A stretch of DNA of 64,000 nt from Aminipila luticellarii (GCF_004103735.1 NZ_CP035281.1:434001-498000), one strand, 5' to 3'. Positions 43,206 to 51,843 are shown, numbered from the stretch's first letter. Notes: generated by a model not told the origin, from the letters alone. Numbers and translations are program-made.

Positions 43206-45353
43206 ATGGAAAAAATTACAATTGCCTTAGCGGGAAATCCAAATTGTGGTAAGACCACGATTTTTAACGCCTTAACGGGATCCAGCCAATATGTGGGGAA
43301 TTGGCCCGGCGTTACGGTGGAAAAAAAGGAAGGAAAGTTCAGAGGAAACAAAAATATTATTATTACGGACCTTCCGGGTGTGTATTCTCTTTCACCGTAT
43401 ACCTTGGAAGAGGTCATCACAAGAAATTATTTGATTAAAGAAACGCCGGACGTTATTATAAACTTAGTGGACGGTACAAATCTGGAAAGAAATCTATATC
43501 TGACAACACAGCTGCTCGAAATAGGCATTCCTGTTGTAATTGGCGTGAATATGGCAGATTTGATCCGAAAGAACGGAGATAAGATTGATTTAAAGAAGCT
43601 GTCAGAACAGATGGGCTGCCCGGTAAGAGAGGTTTCTGCCCTAAAGGGAGAGGGCTGCAACGAATTGATTCAATGTGCTGTAGAGTTAGCTAAAGCTAAC
43701 CAAGTAAGAATGCACCGATTTTCCAAAGAGGTAGAAGAGGCCATCGAGGAGATTGAAACGTTGATCAAGGGGATGGTACCTCAGGAGTACATCCGATGGT
43801 ATGCTTCCAAGCTCTTTGAGCATGACGAAGAGGTCTTAAAAGAGCTGAAACTGAGCGAGCATATCGGTATTAAACTGGACAATGTGATTTCAAAGATAGA
43901 AAAGCAAATGGATGATGACAGTGAGAGCATCGTGGCAAATGAGCGGTATATCTTTATCGGTGAGGTTGTTCAAAAGGTTCTGAAAAAGAAACAAAGAGGC
44001 CTTACGACCTCCGATAAAATTGACCGGGTGGTAACCAACAGAATACTGGCATTGCCAATCTTTATAGCCATCATGTTCGTGGTATATTACGTATCGATTT
44101 CGTGGGTAGGAGCCATTGCTACAGACTGGACGAACGATGTGCTGTTCGGCGATTACATACAGGGCGGAGTGGCCACCTTCATGGAAAATGCAGGAACCGC
44201 AGAATGGCTTCAAAGCTTGGTGGTAGATGGTATCATCGGCGGCGTGGGAGCCGTGCTCGGATTTGTGCCGCAGATGTTTATCTTGTTCTTCTTCCTGTCC
44301 ATACTGGAGGACTGCGGATATATGGCAAGAGTTGCTTTCATCATGGATCGAATCTTTAGAAGGTTCGGACTTTCGGGAAAAAGCTTTATCCCTCTTTTAG
44401 TAAGCTCTGGCTGCGGCGTACCGGGGATTATGGCAACAAAGACGATTGAGAATGAAAAGGATCGACGTATGACGATCATGACCACCACATTCATTCCGTG
44501 CGGTGCTAAGCTGCCGGTCATTGCTTTGATCGGAGGGGCTATGTTCCCGAACATTCCTTGGCTGGCTCCGGTTATGTACTTCGTGGGAATTGGCGCAGTC
44601 ATTTTCTCCGGAATTGTCTTGAAGAAAACAAAGATGTTTGCGGGAGATGCCGCACCGTTTGTAATGGAACTGCCTCAATATCACATGCCTGCCCCTAAAG
44701 GCGTTTGGATTCACATGTGGGAAAGAGGAAAATCCTTTATTATAAAAGCCGGAACGATTATTTTCCTGGCTTGTGCAGCGATTTGGTTCCTGTCCAGCTT
44801 TGGGTTCACCAACGGAGGCTTTGGCATGGTAGCAGAGGACGACAGCATACTGGCCGTAATCGGAACCTTTGTTGCCCCAATTTTTGCTCCGCTTGGCTTC
44901 GGAAATTGGAAAGCGGCGGTTGCCACGATATCCGGTTTAGTTGCCAAGGAAAACGTGGTAGGTACGTTCGGCGTACTCTTTGGATTTGGAGGAGATGTGG
45001 CGGAAGACGATACGGGACTTCTAACAAGCATAGCTTCTATGTTCCCGTACAGTGCGGCAGCCCTGTCCTTCCTGGTATTTAATTTACTTTGCGCTCCTTG
45101 CTTTGCAGCTATCGGTGCAATCAGGAGAGAAATGAATAATGCGAAATGGACTTGGTTTGCAATCGGATATCAGACAGTTCTGGCATACGTAGTGGCATTA
45201 ATAATCAACCAGCTTGGAGGTATATTATTCGGCGGAACGACCTTCGGGGCGGGAACCGTAGTAGCAATCGCACTGCTGGCAGTCATGATATTCCTACTGG
45301 TAAGACCAATGCCTAAGAAAAGAGGTAATGTGGTATGTTATCAACAATCATAA
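43206..45353 (+). CDS. feoB: Ferrous iron transport protein B
   Basis: 715 residues. N-terminal G-protein domain with G1 (GNPNCGKTT), G3 (DLPGVYSL) and G4 (NMAD) motifs, a helical GDI-like segment, then two Gate domains with conserved Cys (VSSGCGVPGIMA) and about ten membrane helices. It imports Fe2+ under anaerobic conditions. A GTTAGC-N4-GCTAAC sequence occurs inside the coding region (43684-43701), possibly by chance. The next gene overlaps its 3' end by 19 bases. Confidence 0.97.
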   Translation: MEKITIALAGNPNCGKTTIFNALTGSSQYVGNWPGVTVEKKEGKFRGNKNIIITDLPGVYSLSPYTLEEVITRNYLIKETPDVIINLVDGTNLERNLYLTTQLLEIGIPVVIGVNMADLIRKNGDKIDLKKLSEQMGCPVREVSALKGEGCNELIQCAVELAKANQVRMHRFSKEVEEAIEEIETLIKGMVPQEYIRWYASKLFEHDEEVLKELKLSEHIGIKLDNVISKIEKQMDDDSESIVANERYIFIGEVVQKVLKKKQRGLTTSDKIDRVVTNRILALPIFIAIMFVVYYVSISWVGAIATDWTNDVLFGDYIQGGVATFMENAGTAEWLQSLVVDGIIGGVGAVLGFVPQMFILFFFLSILEDCGYMARVAFIMDRIFRRFGLSGKSFIPLLVSSGCGVPGIMATKTIENEKDRRMTIMTTTFIPCGAKLPVIALIGGAMFPNIPWLAPVMYFVGIGAVIFSGIVLKKTKMFAGDAAPFVMELPQYHMPAPKGVWIHMWERGKSFIIKAGTIIFLACAAIWFLSSFGFTNGGFGMVAEDDSILAVIGTFVAPIFAPLGFGNWKAAVATISGLVAKENVVGTFGVLFGFGGDVAEDDTGLLTSIASMFPYSAAALSFLVFNLLCAPCFAAIGAIRREMNNAKWTWFAIGYQTVLAYVVALIINQLGGILFGGTTFGAGTVVAIALLAVMIFLLVRPMPKKRGNVVCYQQS

Positions 45354-45517
45354 TAGGCGTAATATTTCTTGTTTTAATAATTCTGGCCGCAAGACATGTG
45401 GCTAAAAATGCAAAAGCCGGTAAATGCACCGGCTGCAGCGGATGTGACAGTTCTAATGCAGGAGGCTGCTGCAGCTGTTGCAGCAGTGAAGAGCCGCATG
45501 ACGAACAGGAGAAATAA
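45335..45517 (+). CDS. FeoB-associated Cys-rich membrane protein
   Basis: 60 residues: one membrane helix (about 3-20), then a Cys-rich tail (CTGCSGCDSSNAGGCCSCC, seven Cys within ~20 residues) and an acidic end. This is the small protein found after FeoB in many firmicutes (FeoB-associated family). It may bind iron at the membrane. It overlaps feoB by 19 bases, so is translated together with it. Confidence 0.85.
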   Translation: MLSTIIIGVIFLVLIILAARHVAKNAKAGKCTGCSGCDSSNAGGCCSCCSSEEPHDEQEK

Positions 45518-45543
45518 ACTTAAAACAGGAGTACTCAGCTAAA

Positions 45544-45567
45544 AGGGTGGCCGTTATAAGCCACCCT
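45544..45567 (+). other. Hairpin after the feo operon
   Basis: AGGGTGGC and GCCACCCT with an eight-base loop, followed by A and not T on the plus strand. It is not a classical terminator; it may be an attenuator or an end-protecting hairpin. Confidence 0.4.
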
Positions 45568-45582
45568 AAAAAATAAGCCTGC

Positions 45583-45600
45583 GGTTAGCTATAGCTAACT
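45583..45600 (+). promoter_or_regulatory. Metal-regulator operator before the DUF3793/flavodoxin genes
   Basis: GGTTAGCTATAGCTAACT, a perfect GTTAGC-N4-GCTAAC palindrome like the three before feoA. It touches a possible TATAAA -10 box (45600-45605) 57 bp before the next gene, so a second iron-controlled operon starts here. Confidence 0.65.
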
Positions 45601-45656
45601 ATAAAACAAAACGTTGTTTTGCCAATGCTCATGGTGTATGAAAAGGGGAGACGAAT

Positions 45657-46217
45657 ATGCTGGAAAAGTTAATTATTGAAAATTGTGCGCCGACGCTGGC
45701 AAATTTAAAGACAGGAGAAATTGTAAATTACAGATTTCAAGACCCGGAGCAGGCAAAAAAAGAAGTGGAATGGCTCAACAAAAAATTGGATATAAAAGGG
45801 GTTCGTATAGAAATCCTTGCGGAGAGAGAAAAGAGCTTTCTGCTTTATGTATATAGAAGGAATCGGCTGGCGTGCGATCTGTCATGTCCGATTGCCAAAA
45901 AACTCCTTAAAAAGCAAGGATACCTGTCAGATGATGTGGAAGCTTCTATCCGGCAGCTGCACAGGAGAATCGGCGGGGAAAATTCAACGGATGAATTTCC
46001 TCATGAAATCGGGCTGTTCTTAAGCTACCCGGCTCAGGATGTAAAAGGGTTCATTGAGAATCGGGGCAAAAATTGCAAGTGCTGCGGTTACTGGAAGGTA
46101 TATGAAGAAGAAGAAAATGCAGCGCGAACCTTTGCAAAATTTGATAAGTGTAAAGCAGTATATAAAATGATGTGCAATCAGGGTGCAGACATTCATAAGC
46201 TGACCGTTGCATGTTAA
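45657..46217 (+). CDS. DUF3793 family protein
   Basis: 186 residues. Matches DUF3793, small cytoplasmic proteins common in iron-regulated clostridial loci, with a conserved NENFPHEIGLFLxYP-like segment (here DEFPHEIGLFLSYPAQDVKGFI) and CKCCGYWKVY near residue 140. The Cys pattern may bind a metal or cofactor. Function unknown; in this family it is often beside flavodoxin, exactly as here, and downstream of FeoB. The start ATG has AGGGGAG upstream. Confidence 0.8.
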   Translation: MLEKLIIENCAPTLANLKTGEIVNYRFQDPEQAKKEVEWLNKKLDIKGVRIEILAEREKSFLLYVYRRNRLACDLSCPIAKKLLKKQGYLSDDVEASIRQLHRRIGGENSTDEFPHEIGLFLSYPAQDVKGFIENRGKNCKCCGYWKVYEEEENAARTFAKFDKCKAVYKMMCNQGADIHKLTVAC

Positions 46218-46246
46218 AGAAAAAAGAAAGGGACAGGTATACAAAT

Positions 46247-46672
46247 ATGAAGAAAATGGCAGTCATTTACTGGAGCGGAACAGGAAATACGGAGAAAATG
46301 GCAGAAGCTGTTCATCAGGGAGCCAAGTCGGCGGGAGCAGAGGCAGAGCTGTTTGCTGTCAATGAGTTTGACAGTAAAAATGCGGGTAATTTTGATGTAC
46401 TGGCCTTTGGCTGCCCTTCTATGGGAGTGGAAGTGCTGGAAGAGGATGAGTTTGAGCCGGTATATAACGCTTGTAAGAGCTGGTTAAGCGGAAAGACTGT
46501 CGGAATCTTTGGATCCTACGGATGGGGCGATGGAGAATGGATGAGAAATTGGGAGCAGGACGTACTGGATACGGGAGCATTGCTTCCCCAGGGGTATTTG
46601 ATCCTCAACGAAATGCCGGACGATGCAGGATTGGAAGAGTGCAGGAACTATGGGATAAACCTGGTAAAATAA
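46247..46672 (+). CDS. Flavodoxin
   Basis: 141 residues from ATG 46247; an in-frame ATG at 46211 overlaps the upstream gene and lacks support. The FMN phosphate loop WSGTGNTEKMA near residue 9 and the YGWGDGEW segment that holds the isoalloxazine ring are intact. Flavodoxin replaces ferredoxin as a low-potential electron carrier under iron limitation, in agreement with the iron-type operator upstream. Confidence 0.92.
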   Translation: MKKMAVIYWSGTGNTEKMAEAVHQGAKSAGAEAELFAVNEFDSKNAGNFDVLAFGCPSMGVEVLEEDEFEPVYNACKSWLSGKTVGIFGSYGWGDGEWMRNWEQDVLDTGALLPQGYLILNEMPDDAGLEECRNYGINLVK

Positions 46673-46690
46673 AGGAAGAGGTTAGGATAT

Positions 46691-47014
46691 ATGAGTGTGG
46701 TAATAGTAGGCGGTAATGAGAGAATGGTTGCCCAGTATAAAGGTATTTGCAAGGAATTTGGATATAAGGCGAAGATTTTCGCAAAAATGACAACAGACTT
46801 TAAGAAAAAAATAGGAACACCGGACTTGATCATTTTATTTACCAACACTGTTTCACATAAATTAGTAAACAGTGCGGTTCAAGAGGCAGAACGATGTAAT
46901 TCGGATATTATCCGGTGTCACAGCAGCAGTTCCTGCGCTTTAAAGAAAGCATTGGAAGCACATTGCAGCGGAAACTGCAAGGAATGCGGATTATTCAACT
47001 GTCATTTATCCTAA
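46691..47014 (+). CDS. DUF2325 family protein
   Basis: 107 residues: a small Rossmann-like fold (MSVVIVGGNERMVAQYKGIC) with a C-terminal Cys-rich tail (CSGNCKECGLFNCH). This matches DUF2325, of unknown function, and fits the metal-linked operon. It is 18 bp after the flavodoxin gene and shares its transcript. Confidence 0.8.
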   Translation: MSVVIVGGNERMVAQYKGICKEFGYKAKIFAKMTTDFKKKIGTPDLIILFTNTVSHKLVNSAVQEAERCNSDIIRCHSSSSCALKKALEAHCSGNCKECGLFNCHLS

Positions 47015-47028
47015 TACGGCAAAGAATT

Positions 47029-47065
47029 AAAATTCCGGCAGAGTCTGCTCTCTGCCGGAATTTTT
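47029..47065. terminator. Bidirectional terminator between DUF2325 and the Mrp gene
   Basis: A 15-bp stem (AAAATTCCGGCAGAG and complement) with a six-base loop; T runs on both strands. Confidence 0.85.
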
Positions 47066-47096
47066 AGCGTTTCAATATTTTTTCGCCAGAAAGGTA

Positions 47097-48299
47097 TCAG
47101 TGACCATTCCCGGTACAGCTGTGGCCTTCGCTGTGCTCATGATGGTCACAGGTTGCTTTATCGGTGGATTGAAGGGAACCGTTTAAATAGAACTGTACCT
47201 GTTCTTCAATCTTTCCGGATACCCCGGCTACGACTTGAATACCGGCAGCGGCTAACCCTTTGATCGCACCATCTCCGATACCTCCGCAGATTAAAGTGGT
47301 GACCCCTTTGCCCGCAAGGAAGCCGGCCAGTGCACCGTGACCTTCGCAATCCGAGGGAATGATTTCCTTATTCAGCACCTTGCCCTGTTTTATTTCAAAT
47401 ATTTCAAACTGCTCAGAGTGGCCGAAATGCTGAAAGATCTGACCATTCTCATAAGGCACAGCCAGCTTTATATTCAAGGTACCTTCAATGCAGTCGGCAA
47501 GCTCATCCAGCCATGCTCCATCAAAGGATTCTATCGTACCCTTATCCATTTTTGAGGCAAGTTCCGGGTGAATAGGAAGTCTGCAAACATTTTTAATATT
47601 AAATTGTGATGCCACTTCTTCTATATGGCTTTCCCCAAAGATCGAATATTTTTTGCCACAGTCCGGGCATACAAAATAAGACATATTTTCTACGATTCCT
47701 AAAATAGGAACATTCATTAACTGAGCCATTTTTACCGCTTTGCCCACAATCATGGAAACTAATTCCTGAGGGGAGGTGACAATAATGATTCCGTCCACCG
47801 GCAGGGATTGAAATACTGTCAGCGGTACATCCCCAGTACCCGGAGGCATATCGATGAACATAAAATCCACATCTCCCCAGATAACATCTGTCCAGAATTG
47901 CTTTACTGTTCCGGCGATAATAGGTCCTCTCCAGACTACAGGGTCGGTATCTTCTTCGAGAAGCGAATTGACGGACATGGTACGGATCCCTGTTTTCGTA
48001 TCGACCGTTAAAAGACCGGCTTCCGTGCCGGCTGCTTTTTCAGTCAGACCAAAAGCCTTAGGGATGGAGGGACCCGTAATATCTGCATCGAGTATTGCGG
48101 TAGAATACTTCCGCCTGTTCATGGTAACCGCCAGAAGAGAGGTGACCAGAGATTTGCCGACGCCGCCTTTTCCGCTGACAACGCCGATCACTTTTTTAAC
48201 ACTGCTGAATTCATTTGTTTCTTCCAGAAAGCTCTGGGGAGCTGTTCTGTTTTCACAGTCTGAACCGCAGCTTCCACATTCGTTTGAACAATCACTCAT
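47097..48299 (-). CDS. Mrp/NBP35-type P-loop ATPase fused to a NifX/NifB-like domain
   Basis: 400 residues. The N-terminus is Cys-rich (four Cys in the first 15), followed by the Mrp/NBP35 ATPase with deviant Walker A (GKGGVGKS) and the CPDCGK pair for a bridging Fe-S cluster. From about residue 275 to the end lies a dinitrogenase iron-molybdenum-cofactor (NifX/NafY) domain (AVPYENGQIFQHFGHSEQFEIFEI) with a His/Cys-rich tail. Such proteins carry and insert Fe-S clusters. It follows the DUF134 gene on the same strand (57 bp), a frequent pair. The ATG at 48299 has AAAGGAGAT upstream. Confidence 0.92.
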   Translation of the reverse strand: MSDCSNECGSCGSDCENRTAPQSFLEETNEFSSVKKVIGVVSGKGGVGKSLVTSLLAVTMNRRKYSTAILDADITGPSIPKAFGLTEKAAGTEAGLLTVDTKTGIRTMSVNSLLEEDTDPVVWRGPIIAGTVKQFWTDVIWGDVDFMFIDMPPGTGDVPLTVFQSLPVDGIIIVTSPQELVSMIVGKAVKMAQLMNVPILGIVENMSYFVCPDCGKKYSIFGESHIEEVASQFNIKNVCRLPIHPELASKMDKGTIESFDGAWLDELADCIEGTLNIKLAVPYENGQIFQHFGHSEQFEIFEIKQGKVLNKEIIPSDCEGHGALAGFLAGKGVTTLICGGIGDGAIKGLAAAGIQVVAGVSGKIEEQVQFYLNGSLQSTDKATCDHHEHSEGHSCTGNGH

Positions 48300-48356
48300 T
48301 TTTCTATCTCCTTTACGTTATAGTTTTATGTTTTTATCTCAAAAATATTTAAGAAT

Positions 48357-48758
48357 CTAAAGATTAACAGACGAATGGCACTTTTTTCGGCATTTTTTCC
48401 TGCATCCGTCCCTACAGCCTTTTTCAAAATTTTCACAGAGCGTATAATCGCCGCCGGTAATGGATAGGAGTTTCCCGTGAACCAGAGCATCTGCAAGCTT
48501 TTTTCGGGCATCATTGTATATGCCTTGAACAGTGGTTCTGGAAATACCCATTTGACGGGCACATTCTTCCTGTGTACAGCCTTCCAGATCCATCAGGCGT
48601 ATAGCTTCATATTCATCTACGGACATCTGTATGATCTGGCAGCCCTCCGGAAAGGTGTAGGCTGCCCCATCCGTTGAATTCTTATCAGAGCAGATGGGTC
48701 CAAAACACTCTGTTACCGGCATGCAGCAGACGCGTCTGAATTTACGTGGTCTGGACAT
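48357..48758 (-). CDS. DUF134 family HTH protein
   Basis: 133 residues. Matches DUF134 (UPF0251): start MSRPRKFRRVCCMP, then a sigma-70 region 4-like helix-turn-helix (ECARQMGISRTTVQGIYNDARKKLADAL), and a Cys/Lys-rich tail (CRDGCRKKCRKKC). The family goes with Mrp-type ATPases and FeMo-cofactor-like domain proteins and may sense an Fe-S cluster and control that operon. Its own promoter region has two 15-bp direct repeats (48785-48799, 48824-48838), good candidates for its binding sites. Confidence 0.85.
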   Translation of the reverse strand: MSRPRKFRRVCCMPVTECFGPICSDKNSTDGAAYTFPEGCQIIQMSVDEYEAIRLMDLEGCTQEECARQMGISRTTVQGIYNDARKKLADALVHGKLLSITGGDYTLCENFEKGCRDGCRKKCRKKCHSSVNL

Positions 48759-48784
48759 GATTTTCCTCCTTTATTGAAAACAGT

Positions 48785-48838
48785 TTCCGTCATATGTCAT
48801 TAACTATATCCATCATAACACTTTTCCGGCATATGTCA
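48785..48838 (-). promoter_or_regulatory. Promoter and paired direct repeats before DUF134
   Basis: Minus strand: TTGACA and TATGAT with 16 bp between. TGACATATG(C/A)CGGAA occurs twice, 39 bp apart, the first copy overlapping the -35 box. Confidence 0.55.
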
Positions 48839-48852
48839 ATAAAAATAAATAA

Positions 48853-48881
48853 TTGCTCCTGTCAACGGACAGTGCTATGAT
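48853..48881 (+). promoter_or_regulatory. Promoter of the sigma-54 regulator gene with internal CTGTC/GACAG palindrome
   Basis: TTGCTC and TATGAT with a 17-bp spacer. CTGTC-AACG-GACAG (48859-48872) lies in the spacer, a possible autoregulatory site. Confidence 0.5.
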
Positions 48882-48909
48882 GTAAAAAAGAGCAAAAAGA
48901 GGGTTTTAC

Positions 48910-50241
48910 ATGATAGAATTAGAAATGGTCTTAAACGCTATGGATGAAGGCGTACTGATCGTGAATAAAGATAATAAAATTGTGTACTTTAATGATGCAT
49001 ATGGAAACTTTATAGGCTATACGTTGGAAGAGGTAAAAGGAGCACGCTTGACGGACATCAGGCCGGGGGCTAAAATGCCGCAGGTCTTAAAAATGAAAAA
49101 ACCGATGGAAGTTGTTTTCAGGGAAGAAAAGGGGGAAGAATATTTTACAAATATCTATCCCATCTTTGATAACGGAAAACTGAAAGGCGGAGTTTCAACA
49201 GTTACATTCCTAAAAAACGCAAAATTTATTGTGGATACCTTAAAGGAGCTGGAGAGAAAGCAATCCGATTTGGAAGAAAGGATGCGGCATACGAATGGCA
49301 CAAAATTTGATTTTCAAGATATTGTATGTGAAAGCCCTGTGTCTGTTCAATGTGTAGAAAATGCAAAAAAGCTTGCTAAATCAGATATTACCGTACTCAT
49401 AAACGGTGAAAGCGGCTGCGGTAAAGAGCTTTATGCCCAGTCGATCCACAATGAGAGCACACGAAGGGACTACCCCTTTGTGGCGATTAATTGTGCTGCA
49501 CTTTCCGGAAATATGCTGGAAAGTGAACTCTTTGGGTACGAGGCAGGTTCCTTTACCGGTGCGAAGAAGAACGGAAAGCCTGGGCTTTTCGAGATTGCTG
49601 AAAAAGGAACAGTTTTTTTAGATGAGGTATCTGAAATGAATTATAATTTACAGGCCAAGCTGCTTCGGGTTCTTCAAGAAAGAAAAATCAGGCGGGTGGG
49701 CGGAACATCGGAAATTCCCATAGATGTTCGGATTATTTGTGCATGTAATGTGGATCTGTTAAGGTATATCGAAGAAAAAAGGTTCAGAAAAGACCTGTAT
49801 TATAGGATTTCGGCTTTTCCGCTGCACTTGCCCCCGCTTCGGGAACGGCGGGAGGATATTCTTCCGTTGATGGAAAAACACCTAAAGGTGCTTGGCATCC
49901 AGCAGAAACGGGAGCTGTCCATCAGCGAGGAAGCCAAGCGGATTCTCTATGCCTACGATTGGCCGGGCAACGTTCGGGAACTGAACAATGTGCTGGAATA
50001 TAGCACCGTGGTCTGCCATGATGATGAGATCGGAACTGCAAGTTTACCGCCAACGGTATTACCTCATTCGGAGCAGACAGACTATAAGCTTAGACGGTTA
50101 TCCGAGGCAGTTCGCGCTTTTGAAAAGGAGCAGATAAGCACGGCCGTTGAAATGTATGGAGATACAGTGGAAAGCAAAAAAATGATTGCAAAAAAATTGG
50201 GAATTTCACTGGCTACACTTTATAATAAATTAAATAACTGA
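48910..50241 (+). CDS. Sigma-54-dependent enhancer-binding regulator (PAS-AAA-HTH)
   Basis: 443 residues: N-terminal PAS domain (about 5-105), a coiled linker, the AAA+ sigma-54 activation domain (about 140-370) with Walker A GESGCGKE, Walker B GTVFLDEV and the GSFTGA loop (usual GAFTGA; the loop contacts sigma-54), and a C-terminal Fis-type helix-turn-helix (MIAKKLGISLATLYNKLNN). It presumably senses a small molecule through PAS and activates the -24/-12 promoter at 50433-50449, just upstream of the CitMHS operon. Three TTCTA-N6-TAGAA sites lie between, fitting its binding. Confidence 0.92.
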   Translation: MIELEMVLNAMDEGVLIVNKDNKIVYFNDAYGNFIGYTLEEVKGARLTDIRPGAKMPQVLKMKKPMEVVFREEKGEEYFTNIYPIFDNGKLKGGVSTVTFLKNAKFIVDTLKELERKQSDLEERMRHTNGTKFDFQDIVCESPVSVQCVENAKKLAKSDITVLINGESGCGKELYAQSIHNESTRRDYPFVAINCAALSGNMLESELFGYEAGSFTGAKKNGKPGLFEIAEKGTVFLDEVSEMNYNLQAKLLRVLQERKIRRVGGTSEIPIDVRIICACNVDLLRYIEEKRFRKDLYYRISAFPLHLPPLRERREDILPLMEKHLKVLGIQQKRELSISEEAKRILYAYDWPGNVRELNNVLEYSTVVCHDDEIGTASLPPTVLPHSEQTDYKLRRLSEAVRAFEKEQISTAVEMYGDTVESKKMIAKKLGISLATLYNKLNN

Positions 50242-50258
50242 GAAAACGAGCAGGATGT

Positions 50259-50372
50259 TTCTAATTTTTTAGAAGTATTCTGCTCGTTTCTAGCTTTTTA
50301 GAAAACTCTAAAAGGATAGTCTTTTCCTATCCTTTTATAAAAAATAGTAATTCATATTCTAAAATTTTAGAA
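50259..50372 (+). promoter_or_regulatory. Three TTCTA-N6-TAGAA enhancer palindromes
   Basis: 16-bp sites at 50259-50274, 50288-50303 and 50357-50372, all with the same half-sites and six-base centre. They lie 60-175 bp upstream of the sigma-54 promoter, the expected place for an enhancer-binding protein. Confidence 0.8.
50310..50338 (+). terminator. Terminator of the sigma-54 regulator gene
   Basis: AAAAGGATAG and CTATCCTTTT with a seven-base loop, ending in TTTTAT. It lies between the second and third enhancer sites. Confidence 0.6.
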
Positions 50373-50432
50373 ACTTTGGGGCCGAATAAAAAGACAATCA
50401 TGTAAAATCCAGCCTTTGGGGCAAAAATAAAG

Positions 50433-50449
50433 TTGGTATGCAATTTGCT
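50433..50449 (+). promoter_or_regulatory. Sigma-54 (-24/-12) promoter of the CitMHS/AtuA operon
   Basis: TTGGTATGCAATTTGCT: GG at 50435-50436 and GC at 50447-50448 with exactly ten bases between them, matching the sigma-54 pattern TGGNNN-N5-TTGC. No other good promoter is visible before the operon. Confidence 0.75.
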
Positions 50450-50538
50450 ATATATGTAATGCGTAAGTAGAAATGGAACATCGCTGGCCAGGATGATTCC
50501 ATTTTCTGTGACAATAATAAAAGAAAAGGAGAACACTT

Positions 50539-51843
50539 ATGTCATTAGCACTGATTGGATTTTTAACGATTGTTATCATGTTAACGTTGATTATGACTAA
50601 AAGGCTGCAGACCCTTCTTGCATTGATTCTCGTTCCTATTATAGGCTGTCTGGTCGCCGGACAGGGAGCTAAGCTGGGCGAATTCATTACAGAAGGCCTG
50701 CAAAATATTGCGCCTACAGGTGTCATGTTTATTTTTGCTATTTTATTCTTCGGTGTCATGTCGGATGCGGGTACTTTTGATCCCATCGTAAAAGGGATTT
50801 TGAAGGTGGTGGGAAAGGATCCGGTAAAGATTTGTATAGGAACTTTTTTGCTGGCTGCCATTGTACATTTGGACGGTTCCGGTGCGGTTACATTTCTGAT
50901 CGCCATTCCTGCACTATTGCCGCTTTATCAAAAATTGGGAATGAGGAATACTACTTTAGCGACCTTAGTGGCTTTGGGTGCAGGTATTATGAACATGCTC
51001 CCGTGGGGAGGACCGACCTTGAGAGCCATAACTGCTATGAAATCAGATATTAATGGAGTATTTATTCCCATGCTGATTCCAATGGCAGCAGGATTTATCT
51101 CCATATTGGTGATTGCAGTATTCTTGGGAAGAGCCGAAAAGAAAAGACTGGGTGATACATTAAATGATATTTGTCTGGAAGAATTGGAAGAAGAGGCAGA
51201 CCCGGAAGCAGAGGCTTTAAAAAGGCCTAAATTATTCCCTGTAAATTTGATTTTAATTATATTGGCTGTTTTTGTCATGCTGAAGTCTATTTTACCCCCG
51301 GCCGTTGTATTTATGATTGGAACGGCACTGGCATTGATTATTAATTATCCGAATATCTCTGTTCAGAAGGAAAGAGTGGATTCCCATGCAAAGGCTGCTC
51401 TGATGATGGCCTCCATGCTGTTTGCCGCAGGCTCATTTATCGGAATTATGCAGGGTTCGGGCATGCTGACCGCCATTGCAAAGGCTATTGTGAACTTTAT
51501 CCCGATTTCTTTAGGCGGATTTATTCCGATTTTAGTCGGTGTTTTAGGCGTGCCTTTAAGCCTGGTCTTCGACCCGGACTCCTACTATTACGGTGTACTG
51601 CCGGTGTTATCTCAGGCGGTAGACATGATGGGAGGCGATCCGCTGGCTATTGCGAGAGCTTCTATAGCGGGACAGATGACGTTGGGCTTTCCGATCAGCC
51701 CGCTGACCGGAGCCACCTTCTTGCTGATCGGACTTGCCGGGGTGGATTTGGCCGAGCATCAGAAGAAGACGCTGCCTTTAGCTTGGGCGGCTTCTATCGT
51801 TGTTGTCATTACAGCAACCATAACGGGTGTTATAGCTTTTTAA
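50539..51843 (+). CDS. CitMHS family carboxylate transporter
   Basis: 434 residues, about 11-12 membrane helices. It fits the CitMHS group (metal-citrate/proton symporters), with the typical HLDGSGAVTFLIAIPALLPLY motif (about 114-134) and FDPDSYYYGVLPVL. It presumably imports a di- or tricarboxylate or hydroxy acid. Being the first gene under the sigma-54 promoter, it would supply the substrate of the AtuA/CoA-transferase pathway that follows. ATG with AAAGGAG upstream. Confidence 0.9.
   Translation: MSLALIGFLTIVIMLTLIMTKRLQTLLALILVPIIGCLVAGQGAKLGEFITEGLQNIAPTGVMFIFAILFFGVMSDAGTFDPIVKGILKVVGKDPVKICIGTFLLAAIVHLDGSGAVTFLIAIPALLPLYQKLGMRNTTLATLVALGAGIMNMLPWGGPTLRAITAMKSDINGVFIPMLIPMAAGFISILVIAVFLGRAEKKRLGDTLNDICLEELEEEADPEAEALKRPKLFPVNLILIILAVFVMLKSILPPAVVFMIGTALALIINYPNISVQKERVDSHAKAALMMASMLFAAGSFIGIMQGSGMLTAIAKAIVNFIPISLGGFIPILVGVLGVPLSLVFDPDSYYYGVLPVLSQAVDMMGGDPLAIARASIAGQMTLGFPISPLTGATFLLIGLAGVDLAEHQKKTLPLAWAASIVVVITATITGVIAF

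Noticed and set aside
43684-43701. GTTAGC-N4-GCTAAC inside feoB as a fifth operator
   Set aside because: It encodes normal FeoB residues (ELAKAN) and is far from any start; chance cannot be excluded, so it is not counted as a regulatory site.
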